Positions 1 through 10,608 of a stretch of 64,000 nucleotides of DNA are shown one piece after another; position 1 is the first letter of the stretch, and every line of letters starts with the position of its first letter. The position numbers and the translations under genes are program-made. Source of the stretch: Hawksworthiomyces lignivorus. Taxonomy: Eukaryota; Ascomycota; Sordariomycetes; Ophiostomatales; Ophiostomataceae. Below the pieces are notes generated by a model that worked only from the letters and a program-made list of their open reading frames with translations, was not told where the DNA came from and ran no database searches. Where the stretch lies: assembly GCA_002917075.1 (NCBI GenBank), contig NTMA01000092.1, forward strand, positions 1 to 64,000, in the 5' to 3' direction.

Positions 1-515
1 TTGAACGATATGGTCGAACAGAGCAAGGGGGGGGGGGGGGGGGGGGGAGGGGAGCAAATTTTCTTTGATAGCGTTCATATACTCTGCCCTGCTAATCCCC
101 CAACGTCGATCCCGCTGGTGGATGCGCGGAGCATGCACCACAGATGTCGTCGTACGAGTAACATGTTCAGCTTCCAGAAGGAGTCTGCGCGCAAGCCTGG
201 TGACGTTTATTAGCTCCCCTGCTCGTCATGGCCATTGCGGGTCGGTTTTCTTGCCGAAGCTTTTGTGCATGTGCTTGGGCATACATGTAGGTAAATACAG
301 TGCAAAACTGCCTCATGCGATAGGTGAGATAAGGAAATTATACTGTACATAAGATACATATGTAGGCTTAAGAGCCTCACCCTTTAAGTCCACCCAATCA
401 AATTTCGGAGTGCTTTCGCCTCATTGGCTCACCTCGCTGCTTCATTGCTAAATTTGGCGTTTCTCAGCTTGGAACGCAGCCAACTCTCACGAAAAGTTGC
501 AGATGCTCGCTGGTA
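1..515. other. Upstream region of the NFKBIL1-like gene
   Basis: No gene is supported here. It holds an uninterrupted run of 21 G (27-47), followed after a single A by another short G run. The rest is ordinary mixed sequence that probably carries the promoter and 5' leader of the gene starting at 516. Any gene further left lies outside the window. Confidence 0.6.
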
Positions 516-1063
516 ATGGACTTGCCGCCAGACGAGCCGCGCGCACCGATGCGGGCGCGAATTCTGGCGTCCATCAACCCGTTTTCTGCAGCAGCGGTGC
601 CCTCAGAGAAGAGGAGGCGACCAAGAGAGCGGTCGCCTGAGACGGGGGGCCACAGAGAGCAGCCAGAGCGGCGGCGACAGCGCGACGACAGCCAACAGCA
701 ACGCGCTGCAGCAGAGGAGGCAGAGAAGTCACGGGATCTGCCAGAGGAAGAGCGCTCCAGCAACGCACCAAACGAGAAGGAGCGCGAAGACAGAGCACGT
801 GATTCAGGCGGCGCACACGATGAAGGAAGCGACGACCGGCTGCGGCCGAGAGTGGGTGCGTTTCGGTTCAAATCGGGAAAGAGCAACCGGGGTGAGGACG
901 CCCGCAGCAGCCGCCGCCGGTATCGCAGCCGGGACTATGATGCGCGAGGAGAAGAAGAAGAGGCGCGCAGCGCGAGCAGCGACTCGCGGGACCGCGGTCG
1001 ATCCGGCGAGGATAGCCGGCAAGACGACGCGCGCGGCGGCGAAGGAGGCGACAGGGGAGCAAG

Positions 1064-1096
<33 letters not shown>

Positions 1097-2105
1097 TGGC
1101 GACGGCAATCGGCAGTCGCACCGACGCAGCCATTACCACCACCGTCGTCGCCGCCACCACAACCACCACCACAGGCGGCGGCACCGCTCGTACTCGCGGT
1201 CGCGGTCGCGATCGCCAGGCGAGCGGGAGAGGATGAGGAGGCGGCGGAAGGCCGGGCGGGACGGCGACGAGCAGCAACAAGAAGAGGAAGAAGATCCGTA
1301 CGCGGAGCCGCCGCTGGACGCGGACGCGGCGTTCCGGCAGTCGCTGTTCGACGCCATGGCGGACGACGAGGGCGCCGCGTACTGGGAGGCGATCTACGGG
1401 CAGCCGGTGCACGAGTACGCGGCGGAGGCGCGGCAGGCGCACCGAGACGCGCAGAAGACGGGCGACACCAAGAACGACCCGGACGGGCTCGCGGCCATGA
1501 CCGACGACGAGTACGCCGAGTACGTGCGGCGGCGCATGTGGGAGCGGTCGCAGGAGGGGCGGCGCGAGGCGCGCGAGGCGCAGAAGCGGCAGCAGGCCGA
1601 GGCGGCGGCGCGCGAGGCCGAGCGGCTGCGCGAGCGCCAGGCCGCCTTTGAGCGCGACCGCCGCCACTGGCAGGCCGTCGAAGAGAGCCTGCGCCGCGGC
1701 GCCGCCCGCCGCCAGCGCCGCCAGTGGCAGGACCGCTGGGACGCCTACGCCGCCGCCTGGGCCGCCTGGGAGGCCCAGCCCACTGCCGCCGCCATCCCGT
1801 GGCCCGTCGTCGTCGAGGGCAAGCGCAGCGGCGACAGTGGCGACGGCAACGGCAACGACGGCGACAAAGACAACGCCCGCTTCGTCGAGGACGTGCGGGC
1901 CTTCTTCGTCGGCGGGCCCGACGGCGCCGCCCCGCCCACGGAGGCCGGCCTCCTCGCCCGCCTGCGCGACGAGCGCGTGCGCTGGCACCCGGACAAGATG
2001 CAGCAGCGGCTAGGCGGCAGCGTCGACGCCGGCGTCATGAAGGACATCACCGCCGTGTTCCAGGTGGTCGACCGCCTGTGGGGCGAGCTACGAGGGAAGA
2101 AGTAG
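516..2105 (+). CDS. NFKBIL1-like (NF-kappa-B inhibitor-like protein 1) fungal homologue, RS-rich
   Basis: Single-exon gene of 529 residues. The N-terminal half is rich in Arg, Ser, Glu and Asp, with RS/RD dipeptides, an Asp-Gly dipeptide run (about residues 187-195) and a His/Arg-rich patch, which is typical of nuclear RNA-processing proteins. The middle (about 290-420) is a charged, Arg/Ala/Glu-rich, probably helical segment. The C-terminus has a degenerate J-like end with the motif RWHPDKMQQR (about residues 488-497) followed by a helix, which is the hallmark of the NFKBIL1 family. Family members are nuclear and in animals are linked to pre-mRNA splicing; a splicing role here is inference. 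I saw no full DnaJ domain, so it is unlikely to be a co-chaperone. It is convergent with SIN1 across 345 bp. Start chosen at the first ATG of the frame, which precedes the acidic/proline N-terminus. Confidence 0.8.
1072..1110 (+). repeat. GGCGAC hexanucleotide microsatellite inside the NFKBIL1-like gene
   Basis: About six consecutive GACGGC units, one carrying a change, encode an Asp-Gly dipeptide run. It is in frame with the host gene, so gain or loss of units changes only protein length. Confidence 0.8.
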
Positions 2106-2450
2106 AGAGGTACAAAAAAGGGATACAGATGGCTTTCGGTTGTTCTGGGACATCGTGCTGCATACATTTAGCATTACATTATACCCCCGACGACGGGCAC
2201 ATACGCCCGCTCTCGTTTACGTTTGTTTTTTTTTTGTTTTTTTCTGTTAAATTGACAATTTTCTCCTGTTGTGCTGGTGCGCTGCATGCATCTATCGTAA
2301 ACTATTTGAAATCGGCTCTGGTATCATACACAAAATCAAAGTCTCCCAGCCACCTCCCTCTCCATGTGTCCCGATATGCCGTGCTAGAAAATCAGCCTGT
2401 GAAGCAAACATTGCATAGACAAAAAAAAATATCTCACTCCCTTCCCTCGC
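2106..2450. other. Convergent intergenic region
   Basis: 345 bp between the stops of the NFKBIL1-like gene (+) and SIN1 (-). It is T-rich and carries an 11-T tract with further T runs near 2224-2248. It probably holds both 3' UTRs. No gene seen. Confidence 0.6.
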
Positions 2451-5400
2451 CTAGATGTCCCGGTACGGCGACATGGCCTTCTTGAGCTCGCCGACGATCT
2501 CCTGCGCCTCGTCGGCCGTCTTGGCCTCAAAGTCGTAGCGCTTGCTCTCGGTCGCCTTGTACACGATGAGCTTGAAGTGCGTCGGGTGGCGCAGCGACAC
2601 CTTGCAGCCGACGACGTTGCTGAAGTGGTAGGTGGTGATCTTGCCGCCGGTGCCCGCGGCGCCGCCGCCGCCGCCCATGCCGCCCATGCCGACCGGGTTG
2701 GTGTGCATAATGTGCACGTACTCGCCGTCGATGGTGAGCACGCGCTCCGAGGAGCCCATGATCTTGAGCCCCTGCCGCCGCCACACCGTGTACTTTTTGT
2801 AGCTGGCGTCGCTGATGCCGTCGTCGGCCACGGCGGGCGCCATCAGCGCCGTGGCCCGCAGCGCCTCGCGCGCCAGCGGGTGCGAGCCGGGCGTGGTGCC
2901 TGCGGCGCGGCGGAAGCGGCGCGAGGCTGCAGCGGCGGCGGCGGCGCTGCTGCTGCTGCCAGGCATGCTGCCGCCGCCTTCGCCAAACAGCTTGGGCGAG
3001 GCGCCGACGCTGCCGGGCGAGGAGCCGGCGGCGGCACCCGCAGCGTCGGAGGCGAAGCGCTTGCGGTAGAGGTCGAGGTCGGTGACGTTGCCGATAGACG
3101 AGACCTCGCGGTCGGTCAGGACGACGGCGCCGGAGCCCGGCAGCTTGAGCACGTGGCTGCCCTTGTCGAGGTGGCGCTTCTTGCAGACGAGGTCGAGCAC
3201 CTCCTCGAGGTACGTGTCCGTGGTCACGTCGACGGTGACCATCTGGCCGGGCGCCGCGTCCAGCGAGTGGATGTGCACGCGCAGCAGCTTCTTGCGGCCG
3301 CGCGTCGTGTTGGGCGCGGCCGCGGGGGCCGGCGCGTCCGCGTGCGGCGCGTTGTGGCGGTACGTCGTGGTCAGGATGGGGTTGAGCCGCGGCTGGGCCA
3401 GCGGCGCCAGCTGGTTGTCGCGCAGGTGGTGGAAGGGGTTGCTGTAGAGCGGTGTTGTTGTTGTTGTTGTGGCATTCTGCGCCTGCGCCTGCGCCTGCGC
3501 CTGCGCCTGCGCCGCCGCTGTCGACGACGACACGGCGCCGGGCTGCGGCGTGGCGTTGCGCGGGGTGCGCTCGCCGTCGTCGTCGTCGTCGTTGTTTCCG
3601 TCACCGTCCTCTCCGTCGCCCTTCTCCTCTTCCGCATACTGCGGCGTCGTCAGCATGTTGTCGGCGTGCTCGGCGGCCGACGCCTCGACCAGCGCAAAGT
3701 CGTCGTACACCTTGGAGTTGGAGCGGAAGCGCCCCCCCTTGCTGCTGTTGTTGGCCGTCGTGAACGAGGCCAGCGGCCGCGTGCGCTCCAGCGGCGGGAA
3801 GTCGTCGTCGACCTCGCCGCCCTCGACCATGCGCAGCGTCCACCAGTTGACGCTCAGGTGGTTCGCCGGCAGCGCCGGCGCGCGCTTCTCGGCCAGGTAG
3901 CGCCACAGGCTCAGGCCGATCAGGTCGGCCACGGTGACGGCGCGGTCGCCCCCTCCGCCGCCGCCGCGCTGCTGGTCGTCGTGCACCGTCGGCCGGATGG
4001 CCACCTCGTACGGCTTCATGGGCTGCGCCGAGAACGGCGCGTAGATGCGCACCATGATGGGGTTGGGCTCGCCCTGCCCCGACAGCGTCGCAAACCGGTC
4101 AAAAGGCGCCGCCGCCGCCGTCTTCTTGGCCTTGAGCGCCGCCGTCAGCAGGCTGCGCGGCGGCGCCACGCTGACCGGCCGGATCGCGCTGACCGGCCGC
4201 GGCGGCGGCAGCGACCCGCCCAGCGGCTGCAGCGCCAGCGGCGCCGGGTGCTGCGACCGCCGGATCGTCGTCGACCGCCGCGTGAACTCCCGCGGCGGCG
4301 TCCCAATAATCGGCCCGTCGTTGGCCGGCGGCGCCGCGTTCAGCGGGTTGTCCCCCACCGCGTGCAGAATCGACGCCGAGTCCATGCTGCCCGCAAACGT
4401 CGACGACAGGTCCGACGCGTCCGACTCGTCGTCGTCCTCGCTCGCCTCTTCCACGTTCCTCTCGTCGTCGTCCTCGTCGTCGTCGTCGTCGTCCTCCCGC
4501 TCCTCCTCCAGCAGGTCGCTGTCCTGCCGCTTGATGGCCACCACCGGCGGCACCCCCATCCCCGTCGACAGGCTGCCCTTGCTGTTGTTCATGCTGCTGC
4601 TGTTGCTGCTGCTCGTCGACTGCAGCCGCGCCGACGCCGCCCGCGTCCGCCCGTGCTGCTGCGCCCTGCCCGACGCAGACCCGCGCCGCGATCCGCCGGC
4701 GGCGGCTGCTGCCGCCGCCGCCCGCACATATCCGGCCGCATCCAGCTCGTTCTCCGACGACACCTCGCTGCTCGTCACCGTGTCACGCCGCGCCCGCTCC
4801 TTAACCGCCTCCAGCGCCGACTGCGACCCGCGCCGCGGCGGTACCGGCCGCGGCGACGACGTCGCTGCTCCTGCCGCGGCTGCTGCTGCTGCTGCCGCCG
4901 CGGCTGCGTCGTTTGCCCCGATCGGCGGGTTCCGCAGGTTTGACGACTGCAGCGGCGACGACCCCGACCGGTGCCGGATCGGCATCTTGACAAACTTGAT
5001 CTGCTGCGCCGCCCGCTGCTCCGTGCTGCCGTCATCGTCGCTCTCGTCGCTCAGGTCGCTGCTGTCCTCGTCCTCCTCCAGCTGCTCGCGCTGGTGCCGC
5101 TGCTGCTGCTGCTGCTGCTGCCGCCGCCGCCGCTTCGTCGCCGCCGTCGTCGCTGGGCCCAGCGTGTCGCCGCCTCCGCCGCCTCCCGCGCCGCTGACCA
5201 TACTCCCTGTGCGGCCTCGCCCGCTGGTGCTGCCGCCGCCGCCTCCGCCGCCGCCGCCGCCCAGCAGCCCGCCGCCGTCGTCTGGCTCATCTTCTAGCGT
5301 GATTCCGAGAGACCGCGGGGCCCGAAAGTACTCGGAGGCGACGGCCGTGGGAATCGGCGGAGAGTGGGTGCGCTTGATCAGCCCGGGCGTCGTCCGCCAT

Positions 5401-5618
5401 CCGGCTGCTTTGAAGGGGGCTGAGTTGACGATGCTCTCGTTCAGTGCGATAAGCCGCTCGCCCACGCCATCGGCTACTTCGTTAAGATAGGCGGTCCGCA
5501 GCTGATACGACACGAGGCTGGAGAGGAGGAGCAAGAATATCAGCAAGAGCAAAGCACAAAGTAAGCAGAGATAGGGGAAAGACGGCTGAGCTTACTCTTC
5601 TACCTGAAGCACAGACAT
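2451..5618 (-). CDS. AVO1: TORC2 subunit SIN1/AVO1
   Basis: Target of rapamycin complex 2 subunit that recruits substrates such as AGC kinases and binds the plasma membrane. Two exons: 5596-5618 (23 nt) and 2451-5517, giving 1,029 residues. The intron (5518-5595) has GTAAGC and CAG ends. Joining gives an N-terminus MSVLQVED-LVSYQLRTAYL, which fits fungal Sin1; the in-frame ATG at 5552 would instead give a spurious hydrophobic start made of intron. Visible domains are an N-terminal Sin1 motif (about 9-70), a low-complexity middle, a CRIM domain (about 485-625, beginning near IMVRIYAPF), a Ras-binding-like domain (about 750-827, LLRVHIHSLD) and a C-terminal PH domain (about 914-1025, YKKYTVWRRQGLKI). 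The middle holds Gly, Gln, Ala, Asp/Glu and Gln-Ala runs. Identity is firm; the first exon is inferred from splice sites and family fit. Confidence 0.92.
3477..3514 (-). repeat. GCGCCT hexanucleotide repeat encoding Gln-Ala
   Basis: About five to six tandem copies of a hexamer within the SIN1 coding strand encode alternating Gln and Ala between the CRIM and Ras-binding-like domains. Trinucleotide runs for Asp (around 3579-3593 and 4460-4493), Gln (around 5098-5120) and Gly (around 5230-5262) lie in the same gene. Confidence 0.75.
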
Positions 5619-6390
5619 GATGAGAGATTGTATACATGAACTGTCTCACTCTTCTATGAAAGCATAGACGGTAGATCAACGGAGAGGAAATGAGAGGGAG
5701 GCGAAGAGAAAGAGAGAGAGAGAAAGAGTGTAAAAAGAAAAATAAAGAGAGACAGAAGCGAGCTCTATGCCAGCTTCTTGGATCGTCGTAGGCCACAAAG
5801 GCACAGGTCGAGCAAGGCCTCAAGCGGGAAACTGCATCGAGTTAAAGATAGGATTCTCTAGGACGACAGAGATGGCCAGCCATCGCCATCAAAGAACAGC
5901 CTTATTTAGAGATATAGAGACGGGCCTCTTCTGGTGGACCGATCGCACGCTAAGGCTTGACAAGGGAAGGGGACGCCTGAGAGAGAGTTGAAGCTCTTGA
6001 GGTTGAAGCTCTTGGAAGTTGAAGCTCGTGAGATCGAGGTTGATCACCAAAAGAGGGGAGAGGAGGCTGTTAAGCTGTTAGGTGCATATGGGCGATCCGC
6101 TAGGGGGCTGAAGAGGCGCTATCGAGGTCCGGACTTACAGTGGGGATCACTGAAACAGACACTGTAACGGCTGAAGAATCGGCCCCGATTTCCCCCCAAA
6201 TACGCTGCTGACATAACCCAAAACAGGGCGCGATAAGGCCTGCCGATAAGCCATCGCGCCTGACAGTCGCCACTGGCAATCTATTATTGCGTCGTACAGC
6301 CTTGCTTCTTTGCTTTTTCTTTCTTCTCCTATCCCACACATATATCTATATGAGGTGTTCTAGCGTTTCACCAGGCACCGCAATACGAAA
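5619..6390. other. Divergent intergenic region between SIN1 and the PRCC-family gene
   Basis: 772 bp shared upstream region of SIN1 (-) and the PRCC-family gene (+). It contains an AG-rich microsatellite-like tract (5686-5752) and a small direct repeat near 5987-6030. It probably holds two promoters. No coding exon was recognised beyond SIN1 exon 1. Confidence 0.55.
5987..6030 (+). repeat. Three direct copies of a 13-14 bp motif
   Basis: The motif GTTGAAGCTCTTG occurs at 5987 and 6002, and with one change at 6018. It lies in the SIN1/PRCC divergent promoter. Function unknown. Confidence 0.7.
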
Positions 6391-7710
6391 ATGGGCCTTG
6401 TGGACTACGACTCCGACTCTGGGTCGTCGGACGGCGAGACCGCTGCCGCCACGACCACGACCGCGACTACGCCGAAGACGACAACAGGCGCCACAAGCAA
6501 GAAGCCGTTCCAGAAGCTGGTCGACCGCGCGAACCCGGGCAAGATTGTCGTCAACCTGCCATCGCAGGCGGCTAGCTGCGATGCGGCAGACGAAGAGGAG
6601 CGCCCGGCCAAGCGCGCCAGGGTAGCGACGGGCGGCAGCCGGTTCAGCGGGTTTGGCTCGTTTCTGCCACCTCCCAAGAAGACGGGGGCATCTGCAGCAG
6701 CACCTGCAGAGGACTCGTCCTCTTCTGCGTCCACAAAGTCGCCAGCAGCCAAGTCTGTGCTGCCCCGGCCAGGCGTGCACCTGAAGACGAGCGCCGAGGC
6801 GGCCTTCCGCCGACCAGAGGAAGACGTGGGTGGCAGCAGCACAGGCGATGTCGACTCCAGTCTGGACGGCGATGCAGCACCGAGGTCGTCTGCGCTGTCC
6901 CTGCCGCCGCCAAAGGCGCCGTCCATACCGGAAGGGCAGAAAGCTGCAGAGGACGTGAAGCTGGTGGGCAACCCGCTGATGTTCATGCCGCTGTCCGTGT
7001 CACGAAAGCCGGGGAAGAAGAAGAAGGCGGCACCGTCGTCTGTACCGCCAGGAAACAGCACATCTTTCACACCGGCATCAGCAGCAACAGGCAAAGGGCA
7101 GAGCGGCAGCAGCGCAGCCGCGGCAGCGCCGGACCCGCCGAAGAAGAAAGTGTCTCTCTTCTCTCTCGGCACAGACGACCAGGCGGATGCCGGGCAGGCC
7201 AACGATGCCGACGACGATGCCGCAGACGCAGAGGGAGCAGAAGGCGGCTATCAGCCGCTGTTCCAGAGCTACGAGGCGACGAACGAATACGCATACGACT
7301 ACGGGCAGCAGCAGGCGCAGGCAGAGGCGCAAGCGCAGGCACAAGCACAGCATGCTGCTGCTGCAGGGCCGGTCTCGGTGGGCGCGCTGGCCGACGACCT
7401 GCAGCTGTCGGCGCGGGAGCGGCGCGAGCTGTTTGGGCGGGGCGGGGCCGCCGCCGCCGCCGCGCGCGTGCAGATCGCGGCCACGTTCGACATGGACCGC
7501 GAGTACCGGCGCAACGAGGCGATGCGGCTGGCCAGCGAGCTCGAGCCCCAGCAGCAGGCACACAACCCCGTGCGCGCCCTGCAGCCCGGCAAGCACAGTC
7601 TGCGGCAGCTGGTCAACGCCGTGCACTCGCAGAAGGACGCCCTCGAGGAGAACTTTGCAAAGAACCGCGCCAACCAGCGCGAGTCGGGGTCACGCTACGG
7701 GTGGAGATGA
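6391..7710 (+). CDS. PRCC-family protein (mitotic checkpoint regulator, MAD2B-interacting family)
   Basis: Single-exon gene of 439 residues. The start MGLVDYDSDS followed by an acidic/serine stretch is characteristic of the family. The middle is low-complexity (Ala, Thr, Ser, Pro, Lys) with Lys-rich patches that could be nuclear localisation signals and a Gln-Ala run (about 310-323). The conserved C-terminal region (about 345-439) has LSARERRELFGR and, at the end, HSLRQLVNAVHSQKDALEEN followed by a basic tail. PRCC proteins are nuclear and associated with spliceosomal factors and, in humans, with MAD2B; the exact role in fungi is not settled. The ATG context (gaaaATGg) is good. The gene is convergent with the DUF7582-like gene, 288 bp apart. 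Confidence 0.85.
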   Translation: MGLVDYDSDSGSSDGETAAATTTTATTPKTTTGATSKKPFQKLVDRANPGKIVVNLPSQAASCDAADEEERPAKRARVATGGSRFSGFGSFLPPPKKTGASAAAPAEDSSSSASTKSPAAKSVLPRPGVHLKTSAEAAFRRPEEDVGGSSTGDVDSSLDGDAAPRSSALSLPPPKAPSIPEGQKAAEDVKLVGNPLMFMPLSVSRKPGKKKKAAPSSVPPGNSTSFTPASAATGKGQSGSSAAAAAPDPPKKKVSLFSLGTDDQADAGQANDADDDAADAEGAEGGYQPLFQSYEATNEYAYDYGQQQAQAEAQAQAQAQHAAAAGPVSVGALADDLQLSARERRELFGRGGAAAAAARVQIAATFDMDREYRRNEAMRLASELEPQQQAHNPVRALQPGKHSLRQLVNAVHSQKDALEENFAKNRANQRESGSRYGWR

Positions 7711-7998
7711 GCAGGATGAGAGCGAGAATGAGAATGAGAATAAAAAAGTTGGTTGGGTATCTTATTACATCTTTTGTATGCTAGTGTTATGCCGGATGTT
7801 CTGGCGATGGCCAGTGAACGGCCCTGCGAGCCTATCTAAAACAATGAAGAAGAGTCATGAAAAAGGGACTATAAAATAGTATGTACATAGAAGGTGTAAA
7901 ATGGGGGCACATCTTGGATAACACAGTTCCCAAAGTCAGCCACTATAAAGAAAAGAAAGAAGACAAAAAAGAAAAAAAGGTTCCTGTCTCATCGGACC

Positions 7999-10608
7999 CT
8001 AGCACATGGTGATGGTCACCTGCCGCCCGAGCTGGTCGCCCATGAGGAACCCCCACTCGCTGCGGGTGATGGGCGAGATGTCGTCGTAGCTGCGGGGCGG
8101 CAGCGGCCCGGCGATGGACGCAGCCGGGGACTGGCAGACGGCCGAGTTGAGGACGCTGCTGCTGCCGCCTGCGCCGCCGAAGCTGTTGCTGCTGCTCCCA
8201 CCGTCGTGCAGCATCTCGCCGATGCTCACGGCCGTCCACAAGAAGTTGGCCGTCCGCCGCACGCAGCTCACGGGCCGCGCCGTCAGCTGCTCTTCCTCTT
8301 CCTCCTCCTTCGCGGCATCTTTGCTGCCGCCGTCGCTGCCGCCGAGCAGGGACTTCGACGTCTTCTTGCGCGGCTTCGCGGCGTGGTCAAAGGTCGTCTG
8401 CAGCTTGAGGAGCGGCAGCTTGGGCGATGTCGGCGACTGGGACGCCGGCGACACGTGCCGCTTGGCAGGCACCGGGCGGAGGAGGACGACGCTCTGTTCT
8501 TTGGGTGCCGTCACTTCGGCCGTCTGCGACGGGCCGGGCGCGGCCATTATGGGGGATGCTGGAGCACTTTCTGCGTTGTGCGCTGCGGGCGCCACAGGCG
8601 ACAGCGGTGCAAGGTCGCGGATGGCGGAGGAGAGCTCGAGGTGGAGCGCCTCCAGCAGCGACGGCTTGCCCAGGTCCTTGGGGGACGCCTCGGCCGGCGG
8701 CTGCACGACCTCCTCTTCTGGCTTGGCTGGCTCCTTAGCTGCATCATCACTCGTCGAGGACAGGCTCGGCAGAGACGACGAGAGCGGCGTGCGGTCGCGG
8801 TCGGCGCGCTCGTCTTTTCCGTTGAGGCTGGCGCTCCGGCGGCGGCGGTGGCGCGCCGCCGTGGTGCCGAGGATGGACATGGGCGGCAGCGATGCGGCAG
8901 CCAGGCCGTCCAGAAAGGACGTCAGAGACAGCGCGCCGGCGCCGCTGCCCTTTTCTGTCGCAGCCGCCGACGTGGCGATCGGCGTCATCTGCTCCTCTTC
9001 CTCGTCCTCCTTCTCCTCTTCGCCGTCGCTGCTTTCAGCATCGTCGTCGTCGTCGTCGTCGTCGTCGAGCTTGATCTCCTTCTCGCTGTTAATATCTTCG
9101 TCGTTGCTCTCTTTCTTCTCCTCCAGCTGCTGCTTCATCTCGCCCTGCGAGAAGTAGCCGTCCTCGAAGCTGCTAGAAACGACCAGCGGCGGGCTCGAGC
9201 TGAGGCCGTCTGCCTCGATGCCGCACTCGTGCTCGGGGCCGCCGTAGGCCCGACGGTACATGCGCGAGACGTCGGCCAGGTGGACCTCGGAAAATTCAGA
9301 CAGAGCCGGGTACTGGCGCAGCAGCGCGCGCTTGGCCAGCGGCTGCTGCTGGCGCGCCAGCGCATAGCGCCGCAGCTCGTCCACGGCGTCTTCCAGCCGG
9401 AAGCGGTCGCCCGTGCGCGCGTAGCTGCACAGCGCCGCCTTGAACGTGTACAGGTGGTCCGGCGCCAGCAGCGTCAAGCCTGGAGCGGCGAACAGCACCT
9501 GGTTTTGCTCCGCCGAGCGCCGCACCAGGTCGTCTGGCAAGCCCAGCATGCACGCGTCCGCGGACGGACCCAGCCAGTTCGCTCTGCAGGTGGAAGTCAG
9601 CAAAAAGACGTACGATGTAAAGAGTGGGAAGGGGAGGGCCGGGGGGGGGGGGCAGTCTTCTTACCCAAGGTGGAATTTGCGGGCGGCCTTCTCCAGAATC
9701 TGGTGCAGGGCTCGCTCGTGCCGCCGAGGCAGGTCATCGTCGTGGACCAGGCGTATGCCAAAGGAAGAAGAGGGCGAGTAGGCTCTTGAAGGAACAGCCG
9801 AGATGCTGGAGTCCACCGTGGTGCTCGTCGTCGCTGTGGTCGACGTCATTCTTGTTGCTCTGCTGGACGACGAGTCGACGGAGAGTGCGGGAGTAAGCGG
9901 TGTAGCCGGCGTAGAGGGCATAGACGGGTACGACGAGGTGTATGAGGTGACGGAGTAGGTGGGAGAAAACGGCCACCGGCCATTGCTGGTGCTGGCCCCT
10001 CGTCTGCGGTTTTTGTTAGACATGGCGATGCTGTCTGCCGCAGAGGAGACAGTAGAGTACGACGTCGATGTGGCGGAAAACAGAGAGGATGTAGACAGCG
10101 TCGGTGACGTGGATGTAGACGCAGCTGAGAAGGCAGTGGTGGTCGAGTTCGGCGATTTGAGGCTCGGGAGCGTGCCAGCCCGCACCAGACTCTTGATGGC
10201 GGATGTGAAGCGGGAGCGGGACCCTGGTGGCGAGAGGGGGGGAAGTGTCGGGGAGTGGGTCTGGGTCTGTGTTTGGGGTAGAGCTTGAGCTTGAGAAGCA
10301 GTAGGCGGGCTGGGGGGAGGACGAGAGGGAAGAAACGAGGCGGCATCAGCCGCGCCGTCGTCGGATGCTTCTGGCTCTTGCGAGCTCATCGACGATGGGC
10401 TGTATGACGGCGAGGTTTCGGCTGCCTCGACTCCATAAGGCAGCTGGTACGCCCGGCGGATGACCACGAGGTCAATGCTCAGAGCCTTGCGAGCAAGACG
10501 GCGGGCTGTGTACTCGAGGGCGCCGTCCAGGTGGGACGGGAGCCGGTGAGCGTCGAGGACAGAGGTGCCCGCCTCCAGGGGAGAGGAGATGAGGTTTTTG
10601 AGCGACAT
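7999..10608 (-). CDS. Conserved fungal protein, DUF7582-like
   Basis: Two exons: 9665-10608 and 7999-9583, with an 81-bp intron (9584-9664; GTAAGA donor, CTGCAG acceptor) that contains an 11-G run. The product is 842 residues. The N-terminus (MSLKNLISSPLEAGTSVLD, then a region with YTARRLARKALSIDLVVIRR) and the part across the splice junction (KFHLG-ANWLGPS, then PDDLVRRSAEQNQVLF and LYTFKAALCSYARTGDRFRLED) resemble a family conserved across filamentous ascomycetes that I recall as DUF7582. Between and after these are Ser/Thr/Pro-rich and acidic low-complexity segments. The C-terminus (about 800-842) ends in a short conserved stretch with WGFLMGDQLGRQVTI. No signal peptide or membrane span is evident. 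Function unknown. The Ser/Pro-rich linkers would suit a phosphorylated regulator, but that is a guess. Confidence 0.8.

Noticed and set aside
804..1988. 394-codon antisense frame in the NFKBIL1-like gene
   Set aside because: A shadow of a very GC-rich exon, with valine/alanine runs opposite the Asp-Gly repeat.
2577..4943. Long open frame (788 codons) antisense to SIN1
   Set aside because: It is Arg/Val/Leu-rich low-complexity made by reading GC-rich repeat codons backwards. The opposite strand carries the conserved SIN1 domains.
4045..5490. Second long antisense frame (481 codons) over SIN1
   Set aside because: Dominated by Ser, Ala and Pro runs mirroring Asp/Gly/Gln tracts of SIN1; no family motif.
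5519..5552. Signal peptide at the SIN1 start codon at 5552
   Set aside because: The hydrophobic stretch is translation of the polypyrimidine end of an intron; the true start is in exon 1 at 5618.
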